This document shows, in pieces, positions 23,528 through 28,072 of a DNA stretch of 28,072 nucleotides. The notes under the pieces were generated by a model. That model ran no database searches, was not told where the DNA came from, and saw only the letters and a program-made list of their open reading frames with translations. Position numbers and translations under genes: made by a program. The first letter of the stretch is position 1, and each line of letters begins with the position of its first letter. This DNA comes from an uncultured Solobacterium sp. (GTDB taxonomy: Bacteria; Bacillota_I; Bacilli_A; Erysipelotrichales; Erysipelotrichaceae), in NCBI GenBank assembly GCA_905235315.1, contig CAJOLG010000006.1:1-28072 (forward strand), read 5' to 3'.

Positions 23528-23562
23528 GATGCGGGTGCAACCCAATTTCGTGCACCCGCATC
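23528..23562. promoter_or_regulatory. Stable intercistronic hairpin between mglB and mglA
   Basis: GATGCGGGTGCA and TGCACCCGCATC pair perfectly over 12 positions around an 11-base loop. No T-run follows on the minus strand. Such hairpins after binding-protein genes usually protect the upstream message from 3' decay, so that the binding protein is made in excess over the ATPase. Confidence 0.75.
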
Positions 23563-23584
23563 CGTTAATTCCTGATACCTGTGA

Positions 23585-24670
23585 TTATCCCAGAGAATCG
23601 AGGATGGACTGAGCGTTGTCCTTTGTAACCTTGACGTAGTCGCAGCCGATGTAATGATCGTTGCCTGCGCCTGTCAGATAGTTAACAGCAGCGTCAGCAG
23701 CACTGTGGGACTGAGCGATGTGGTCGTTGAAGACTGTACCGGTGATTGTGCCGGCGAGAACGTCTTCGCAAACCTCTGTCAGAGCGTCAACACCTACCAG
23801 GTAGATGTCTTTGCCGACTGTACGTCCAGCATCATTGATTGCCTGGAGAGCACCGAGAGCCATAGCGTCGTTGTTGCAGAATACAACTTCGACATCGTTT
23901 GCATACTGGCCGAGAGCGTTAGCTACGAGCTGCTGGCCCTGTGTCTGATCCCAGTTACCAACCTGATCAGAGAGGCAGTTTACCTTGAGGCCTGCATCTT
24001 CGAGAGCCTTAACGGAGAATTCTGTACGATACTGAGCATCAACGTTCTCAGGGTCGCCTTCGATCATGATGTAGTCAACAGCGCCGTTGCCGTTGAAGTC
24101 GATAGCATCGAGGCCGAGGTCAGCGATGATCTGGCCCTGCATTGTTCCGGACTGACGAGCATCACATCCAACGTATGTGACATCCCAGTTCTCAGACTGC
24201 CAACGAGCTTCTTCATCCGCATCCGGTTCACGGTTGATGTAAACCAGAGGGATTTTAGCATCTACAACCATGTCAGTGATTGTGGATGCAGAAGAGGAGT
24301 TAACCGGGTTGATGATCAGAACGTCGACACCGTCGGTGATGAAGTTCTGGATCTGGTTTGTCTGTGTAGCCTGGTCGTTCGCACCATCAGCGATTGTGAT
24401 GTTGTCCTTGGAGAAGCCCAGGGAGATGAGGTAGTTCTCGAGTTCTGTACGGAACAGAGTCATGAAGTTATCAGAGAACTGATAGATACATACGCCAACC
24501 TTCTTCGAGGAGAGGTCGTTGTCGGTGGAAGCGGCTGCTGCCGGTTCCTGTGCTGCGGGTGCTTCGGGCTCAGCAGTTGCTGCCGGTTCGCCTGCAGATG
24601 TGTCAGTGCCACAACCGATGAGCGAAACTGCCATCAGAGTGGAAGCCAGAATGGCTAAAAACTTTTTCAT
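23585..24670 (-). CDS. mglB: Galactose/glucose-binding lipoprotein MglB
   Basis: The product is 361 aa with signal peptide and lipobox LIGC (Cys 20), then an Ala/Pro/Glu linker (about 25-50). The type 1 binding fold follows, with the calcium loop DFNGNGAVD (191-199) and ligands VDAQYR, the Trp of GNW, NND, the Asp of GVD and the Asn of FND. The position equivalent to E. coli His 152 is Asn here (ENVDAQYR). A strong site AGGAGGG precedes the ATG. As first gene of the operon, with a stabilising hairpin after it, it is expected to be the most abundant product. Codon use is strongly biased, in line with high expression. Confidence 0.94.
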   Translation of the reverse strand: MKKFLAILASTLMAVSLIGCGTDTSAGEPAATAEPEAPAAQEPAAAASTDNDLSSKKVGVCIYQFSDNFMTLFRTELENYLISLGFSKDNITIADGANDQATQTNQIQNFITDGVDVLIINPVNSSSASTITDMVVDAKIPLVYINREPDADEEARWQSENWDVTYVGCDARQSGTMQGQIIADLGLDAIDFNGNGAVDYIMIEGDPENVDAQYRTEFSVKALEDAGLKVNCLSDQVGNWDQTQGQQLVANALGQYANDVEVVFCNNDAMALGALQAINDAGRTVGKDIYLVGVDALTEVCEDVLAGTITGTVFNDHIAQSHSAADAAVNYLTGAGNDHYIGCDYVKVTKDNAQSILDSLG

Positions 24671-24697
24671 GGAATTTCTTCCCTCCTAAATTTTCTG

Positions 24698-24721
24698 TCG
24701 GCGGAATCTGTTCGCCGCCGA
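24698..24721. promoter_or_regulatory. Hairpin in the mglB leader
   Basis: TCGGCGG and CCGCCGA pair perfectly around a ten-base loop, just upstream of the mglB ribosome binding site on the message. It may stabilise the leader or set access to the site. It lacks a T-run, so it is not a terminator. Confidence 0.5.
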
Positions 24722-24728
24722 TATTCGA

Positions 24729-24777
24729 ATTAAACCATGTTCTTCCCGGCAAAAACATAGAAAATTCTTGGTTTAAT
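24729..24777. promoter_or_regulatory. Long-spaced dyad upstream of mglB, possible regulator site
   Basis: ATTAAACCA and TGGTTTAAT are perfect nine-base arms with 31 bases between them, so the arm centres lie 40 bases (about four helical turns) apart. An inner ATGTT/AACAT pair lies within. It could be the binding site of the AraC-type regulator of this operon; this is inference from position. Confidence 0.45.
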
Positions 24778-24810
24778 CTTGGAATTTCTTTGACATTTTT
24801 TCGTGATTTT

Positions 24811-25746
24811 TCACCCCGAAAACCCCCAATTCCGCAAGATTTCGGAAGCGTTTACATTTAATAATAGGGTACTTAACGAATCCGCTTTCATTTTCATACT
24901 TTTTTTCATTAATGTCCTGCTGTCCTGCCGATCAGCCAGCAGACAACGAACACCAGCACATCCGCCATCAACGGTGCCGGCATGGGCCTGGCGTTCTCCG
25001 TGGTCATGATCCTCTCCAACATCGTCATTTCGGCGATCCGGAAGTTCATCCCGGACAGCGTCCGCATCCACGGCCTTGTAATTGTGGTACAGACGCATTG
25101 CGGAAATCGGCGGAAAGATGATCAGCGCCGAAATCAGCAGGGAACCGACAAGATTCATCGCAAGCACAATGATCACCGCAGTGATGACCGCAAGAAAGAG
25201 ACCGTACCGGTCGGTATCCGTCCCGACTGCCCGGGCAAAGGTTTCATCGAAGGTCACCGCAAAGATCCGGTTGTAATACCGCACAAAACAGAAAATGACA
25301 ACCGCGGACAGAACAATACAGGCAATCACCTCCGTGCGGGTCAGCGTCAGGATCGAAGCAGAGCCGAACAGCGCGCTGCACACATCCCCGCTCACGTTGG
25401 TGATATCAGAAAGATTCATAAGCAGATATCCAAGCGCCAGGGAGGCCGTTGAAATCATTGCGATCACCGCATCCCCCTTGATCTTCGTATTCGTGCCCGT
25501 CCGCAGGATCAGCACCGCCCCGGCTGCCGTGACCGGAAGCGCAAAGACCATGTTGTTGGTCAGCTTCATCACCGAGGCGATGCACATCGCCCCGAAGGCG
25601 ACATGCGACAGACCGTCGCCGATAAAGGAAAAACGCTTCAGCACGAGCGGCACCCCGAGCAGCGCCGCACAAAGCGCAACGAGGACGCCGACGATCAGGG
25701 CATAGCGGACAAACGGATACCGGAGATACATCATCAGGGTTCCCAT
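24811..25746 (-). CDS. znuB: ZnuB-type zinc ABC permease with a damaged C-terminus
   Basis: The first 220 or so residues are a normal ZnuB-type ABC-3 permease: about seven hydrophobic segments, RFSFIGDGLSHVAFGAMCIA, and AMNLVGSLLISALIIFPPIS then AMRLYHNYKAV. After KAV (base 25069) the frame turns into a charged, nonhydrophobic tail (DADAVRDELPDRRNDDVGED). The true last segment survives in another frame as MADVLVFVVCWLIGRTAGH with a stop at 24909. Between the two lie about 100 bases that belong to an rnfE gene on the other strand. The replaced piece has nearly the normal length, but the frame is lost by one base. The permease is probably non-functional or altered. It overlaps znuC by one base (TAATG). 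Confidence 0.8.
   Translation of the reverse strand: MGTLMMYLRYPFVRYALIVGVLVALCAALLGVPLVLKRFSFIGDGLSHVAFGAMCIASVMKLTNNMVFALPVTAAGAVLILRTGTNTKIKGDAVIAMISTASLALGYLLMNLSDITNVSGDVCSALFGSASILTLTRTEVIACIVLSAVVIFCFVRYYNRIFAVTFDETFARAVGTDTDRYGLFLAVITAVIIVLAMNLVGSLLISALIIFPPISAMRLYHNYKAVDADAVRDELPDRRNDDVGEDHDHGERQAHAGTVDGGCAGVRCLLADRQDSRTLMKKSMKMKADSLSTLLLNVNASEILRNWGFSG
24843..24866 (-). promoter_or_regulatory. Candidate cre site and -10 box of the mgl operon
   Basis: The sequence CGGAAGCGTTTACA (24843-24856, plus strand) matches the CcpA cre consensus at all but the first base. Directly upstream on the minus strand is TATTAT (24866-24861), a good -10; no -35 is evident. The cre would overlap the transcription start, the usual place for carbon catabolite repression of a sugar operon. 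The message would have a leader of about 180 bases. Confidence 0.5.
24958..25068 (+). pseudogene. RnfE fragment embedded in the zinc permease gene
   Basis: The plus strand codes for TSAINGAGMGLAFSVVMILS and then NIVISAIRKFIPDSVRI, 37 residues that align without gaps to the central region of RnfE/RsxE of the Rnf electron-transport complex (in E. coli NSATNGLGMGLA onward, with TNLTIS and IRI in register). Homology stops at ATC 25068, where the next base opens the reversed permease codons for KAV. At the left side about 12 bases (ACATCCGCCATC) serve both the RnfE reading and the reversed permease codons for MAD, a microhomology typical of template switching. There is no start or stop, so it is a pure fragment. 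Confidence 0.75.
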
Positions 25747-26453
25747 TATGCCTCACCGCCTTTCGATTCAAGAAACAGCTTCCCGATCCGGCTGTTCCGG
25801 TATTCGCTCTTTGTGCCGAAGAACACGGAAGAACCGACATGAAGAATATGACTCGCATCCTGGAGGGCAGCCGTGATATCGTGCGATACCATCATGATCG
25901 TCACCCCGTCTCTGTTCAGCTGTTTGATCAGGCGGTACAGTTCTGCGGTCGCCTTGGGATCCAGACCCGCAGCCGGTTCATCGAGCAGAAGAACCTTCTG
26001 GGCCGCGCATAATGCCCGTCCCAGCAATACGCGCTGCTGCTGGCCGCCGGAAAGCTCCCGGTAGCACCGGTCCGCAAGCGCCTCGATGCCCATGCGTTCC
26101 ATCATCTCAGCCGCAAGCTGTCTTTCTTCTCTGGCATAAAACGCCCTGCGGCCAAGCCGTGCCTGGCAGCCGGAGATGACGATTTCCCGCACGGAAGCCG
26201 GAAAATCCCGCTGTACCTCCGTCTGCTGGGGAAGATAGCCGATTTCATTCGGCTTCAGCCCATCGCCGTATTCGACGGTGCCGGCCAGCGGCTTCTGTAA
26301 CCGCAGGAGGGTTTTCATCAGGGTGGTCTTGCCGGACCCGTTTTCTCCGACAATGCAGAGATAGTCCCCGGGGTTCACCTGAAATGTGATATGTTCTGCG
26401 ACCGCCCCGGTTTCATACCCGACAGTCACATCCTTGATATCGAGCAGTGCCAT
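25746..26453 (-). CDS. znuC: ZnuC-type zinc ABC transporter ATPase
   Basis: The product is 235 aa from ATG 26453, which overlaps the stop of the binding-protein gene (TGATG) and follows GGGAGGAC; a GTG one codon earlier is also possible. The ABC motifs are complete: Walker A GENGSGKTT (36-44), signature LSGGQQQR (134-141), Walker B VLLLDEP (154-160) and the switch His in VSHD (191). It matches the metal-transport branch (ZnuC, MntB, AdcC). It energises the adjacent permease, if that is still functional. Confidence 0.9.
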   Translation of the reverse strand: MALLDIKDVTVGYETGAVAEHITFQVNPGDYLCIVGENGSGKTTLMKTLLRLQKPLAGTVEYGDGLKPNEIGYLPQQTEVQRDFPASVREIVISGCQARLGRRAFYAREERQLAAEMMERMGIEALADRCYRELSGGQQQRVLLGRALCAAQKVLLLDEPAAGLDPKATAELYRLIKQLNRDGVTIMMVSHDITAALQDASHILHVGSSVFFGTKSEYRNSRIGKLFLESKGGEA

Positions 26454-27412
26454 CACCTGTCCTCCCTTCCTTCATTCAGCGCCTGTTTCAGCACCTTCAG
26501 ATTCTCCTCCATCACCGCAAGATAGGAGAAATCCCCGCGCTTACCTCCCTGCATGGAGTTCAGGGTGAGAATATCCCGCGTCCGATCTTTGGAGTTTTCA
26601 ATGATCGTCCGGGCAAGCCGGTCATCACTGCCCTCGATCTTCATCACATGCCTCAGCCCGTATTCATCGAGCTTCGCCGCAAGGTTCAGCACGGTCGCAA
26701 ACCCGGCTTCGCTCTCCGCCGAGCAGCCCGGAAACGCCGCATAGCAGGTCAGCCCGTAATCTTCCGCAAGATAGCGGAACGGAAAGCGGTCGCCGAAGAC
26801 AAGGACCGTCCGGTCCGCACTGCGCACCGCCTGGGCATAGGCGTCATCCAGCTTCCGCAGCTGTTCGATATACGCAGCGGTATTTTCCTGATAGAGCGCC
26901 GCATGGGCCGGGTCCTTCGCCGCAATCGCATCGCCGATCGCCTGCACCAGAATTTCCGAGCGGCGCAGGGAAAGCCAGATGTGTTCGTCATAGACGCCTT
27001 CTTCCGCTTCTCCCTCTGCCCCTTCCGGAAGTTCTTCTTCCAGCGGCTGTGAACCGCTGACCTCCAGCAGGCGGATCACGGTCCGGTCCGGGTTTGCGGA
27101 TTCACGCAGGGCATCCTCTGCCCAGCGGTCGGATTCCCCGCCGACACAGAGAAACAGATCGCAGTCCGCAATCTTCAGGATGTCGCCTGCCGTCGGCTGA
27201 TAACTGTGCAGATCGGTTCCGCTGTTCATAAGAAGCGTTACTTCTGCCCCGGCCGGATTGTCACCGAGAATATTCATTACCCAGTCATATTCCGGCAGAA
27301 TCTCCGCTGTGATCTTCAGGCCTTCGGAAGATGCGTTCGGGGATGTTGATCCGCATCCGGCAAGCGTCACAACCAGCAGAGCAGCCAGGATGCTTTGTAT
27401 GATCCGTTTCAC
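26453..27412 (-). CDS. znuA: ZnuA-type zinc-binding lipoprotein
   Basis: The product is 319 aa from GTG 27412, which follows GGAGG by six bases and overlaps the regulator's stop (GTGA). A frame begins six codons earlier, but that ATG lacks a site. The lipobox is LAGC (Cys 20). Metal ligands fit the cluster A-I family: His 69 (DLHSYQPT), His 144 (DEHIWLS) and an acidic residue in KIEGSDD. The long His-rich loop of Gram-negative ZnuA is replaced by an acidic loop EEELPEGAEGEAEEG (about 125-139). The FGDRFPFRYL block is typical of Gram-positive zinc-binding proteins. Zinc is favoured over manganese by the Zur-like regulator next door, but this is inference. Confidence 0.88.
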   Translation of the reverse strand: MKRIIQSILAALLVVTLAGCGSTSPNASSEGLKITAEILPEYDWVMNILGDNPAGAEVTLLMNSGTDLHSYQPTAGDILKIADCDLFLCVGGESDRWAEDALRESANPDRTVIRLLEVSGSQPLEEELPEGAEGEAEEGVYDEHIWLSLRRSEILVQAIGDAIAAKDPAHAALYQENTAAYIEQLRKLDDAYAQAVRSADRTVLVFGDRFPFRYLAEDYGLTCYAAFPGCSAESEAGFATVLNLAAKLDEYGLRHVMKIEGSDDRLARTIIENSKDRTRDILTLNSMQGGKRGDFSYLAVMEENLKVLKQALNEGREDR

Positions 27413-27828
27413 CGGGCACCTCCGGCGCATTGCTCACAGATGCCGTAAAACACCGTGCGGCGGGGATCCACCGCAAAGTGATACCGGGCCGCCAGCTCCT
27501 TCTCCATTTCTTCGAGCTGTTCGCTGTGCATATGAAACAGCTGCCCGCATTTTTCACATTTGCAGTGGAAACACGAGCCGTGCTGATGGTCCTCTTCCGG
27601 CACATATTCATAGCAGGCGGAGTCCCCTGCCGCAAGCGTATATTTATATACAATTCCTTCTTCGACAAACTGTTCCAGCTGCCGGTAGACCGTTGCGGTG
27701 CCGATCGGCCGCTCCCGGTCCTGGAACTGCGCACTCAGTTCCTTTGCGGTAATGTGGGTTCCCCGGATCGATTTGAGATAGTCGAGGATCTCTTCCCGCT
27801 GTCTGGTTTTATAACGGTTTCCGTTCAT
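27409..27828 (-). CDS. Fur-family metalloregulator, probably Zur
   Basis: The product is 139 aa from ATG 27828. A frame 19 codons longer would begin inside the -35 box, so it is rejected. A winged-helix with TATVYRQLEQFVEEGIV at about 44-60 is followed by a dimerisation and metal domain. That domain has HQHGSCFHCKCEKC and GICEQC, giving two CxxC pairs (Cys 91/94 and 131/134) for structural zinc. The fused layout with a zinc-type ABC operon points to Zur, though Fur or PerR cannot be excluded on motifs alone. It is the first gene of the operon and its promoter holds a dyad. Confidence 0.88.
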   Translation of the reverse strand: MNGNRYKTRQREEILDYLKSIRGTHITAKELSAQFQDRERPIGTATVYRQLEQFVEEGIVYKYTLAAGDSACYEYVPEEDHQHGSCFHCKCEKCGQLFHMHSEQLEEMEKELAARYHFAVDPRRTVFYGICEQCAGGAR

Positions 27829-27847
27829 ACGTTCTCTCACTCCAATT

Positions 27848-27866
27848 TGATAACTCAATTCTATCA
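27848..27866. promoter_or_regulatory. Dyad over the -10 box, candidate metalloregulator site
   Basis: TGATAACTCAATTCTATCA has arms TGATA and TATCA and lies across the -10 box and start site. It is not a consensus Fur or Zur box, but its place suits repression by the encoded regulator. Confidence 0.4.
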
Positions 27867-27885
27867 TCCGGTTCCCGTCTGTCAA
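27858..27885 (-). promoter_or_regulatory. Promoter of the zur-znuACB operon
   Basis: On the minus strand TTGACA (27885-27880) and TAGAAT (27863-27858) are separated by 16 bases. The predicted start at about 27851 lies just upstream of the regulator's ATG. Confidence 0.75.
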
Positions 27886-27906
27886 ATCCGGCGGTGCAGC
27901 GCACAG

Positions 27907-27947
27907 AAAAACGGCCCTGCAGGTCCGGGATTCCGGAGTCGGGGCCG
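27907..27947 (-). terminator. Terminator of the DegV gene
   Basis: On the minus strand the outer stem CGGCCC/GGGCCG and the inner stem TCCGG/CCGGA are stacked, and five T residues follow. It lies 20 bases after the DegV stop and isolates it from the zinc operon. Confidence 0.8.
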
Positions 27948-27966
27948 CTGGGATTCGATGTTTGTG

Positions 27967-28072
27967 TTACGGACGGCGGAAGATGCCGAGGCCGCACGCA
28001 TTGGGGCCGGTATGGCAGGCAATGCTTAAGGAGAGCGGGAGATAGAACACTTCATAGTCCGGGAAGGTGTTT
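27967..28072 (-). CDS. DegV-family protein, C-terminal end only
   Basis: Only the last 34 residues are in the window, NTFPDYEVFYLPLSLSIACH then TGPNACGLGIFRRP. The pattern IACHTGPNACGLGIF is the conserved end of DegV proteins, which bind fatty acids and act with acyl kinases in Bacillota. The gene continues past the right edge. Confidence 0.75.
   Translation of the reverse strand, partial: NTFPDYEVFYLPLSLSIACHTGPNACGLGIFRRP

Noticed and set aside
23654..24658. Plus-strand frame of 334 codons covering almost all of mglB in antisense
   Set aside because: The strongly biased codons of mglB leave the opposite strand open. The product has no recognisable motif, and no ribosome binding site was found.
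24958..25068. In-place inversion of the native znuB segment as explanation for the odd stretch
   Set aside because: Turned back, the segment does not give the expected permease motifs such as the TP-x-GA block, whereas it aligns without gaps to RnfE.

Overview
The window looks like a chromosomal segment of a Gram-positive gut-type bacterium of the Bacillota, possibly Erysipelotrichia or Clostridia. The inference rests on Shine-Dalgarno sites of the GGAGG type, a YesM/YesN-type two-component pair, a CsoR-CopA unit, DIP1984-type and DUF6553-like proteins, and lipoprotein solute-binding proteins. The genus cannot be fixed from the sequence alone. There is no rRNA, tRNA, CRISPR array or insertion sequence.

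Bases 1-4600 form an AT-richer accessory block of defence and toxin-antitoxin genes. It holds a frameshifted AAA ATPase (DUF4143 type), an apparently intact AbiE pair (AbiEi/AbiEii) with a promoter and a perfect inverted-repeat operator, a truncated HigA-like antitoxin remnant, and a frameshifted XRE regulator followed by a frameshifted DUF1016/PDDEXK gene. Three of its genes carry frameshifts, while almost everything to the right is open, so the block seems to be decaying.

Bases 4600-13550 hold two tandem giant MscS-family proteins, each with two large predicted extracellular sensor regions in front of the channel domain. Next comes a csoR-copA copper unit with a textbook CsoR operator. CopA carries a C-terminal CopZ-like domain that has its own strong internal ribosome binding site.

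Bases 13550-15170 are on the plus strand. They contain an orphan promoter-dyad-terminator unit without a convincing gene, a DIP1984-family gene, a compact structured RNA candidate ending in a terminator, and a DUF6553-like gene that appears leaderless.

Bases 15160-24860 form a long minus-strand galactose/glucose uptake and sensing locus. In transcription order it reads mglB, mglA, mglC, an attenuating terminator, a small membrane protein, an AraC-type response regulator, a YesM-type sensor kinase, a membrane-anchored periplasmic-binding protein, and a second MglB-like lipoprotein. The last five genes overlap or nearly touch. They look like a sugar-sensing module in which binding proteins report to the kinase that controls the transporter.

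Bases 24810-28072 hold a zinc-type operon (Fur/Zur regulator, binding protein, ATPase, permease) and the end of a DegV gene. The permease gene is broken in an unusual way: about 110 bases coding for a recognisable piece of RnfE (electron-transport complex) lie inside it on the opposite strand, replacing its last membrane segments.
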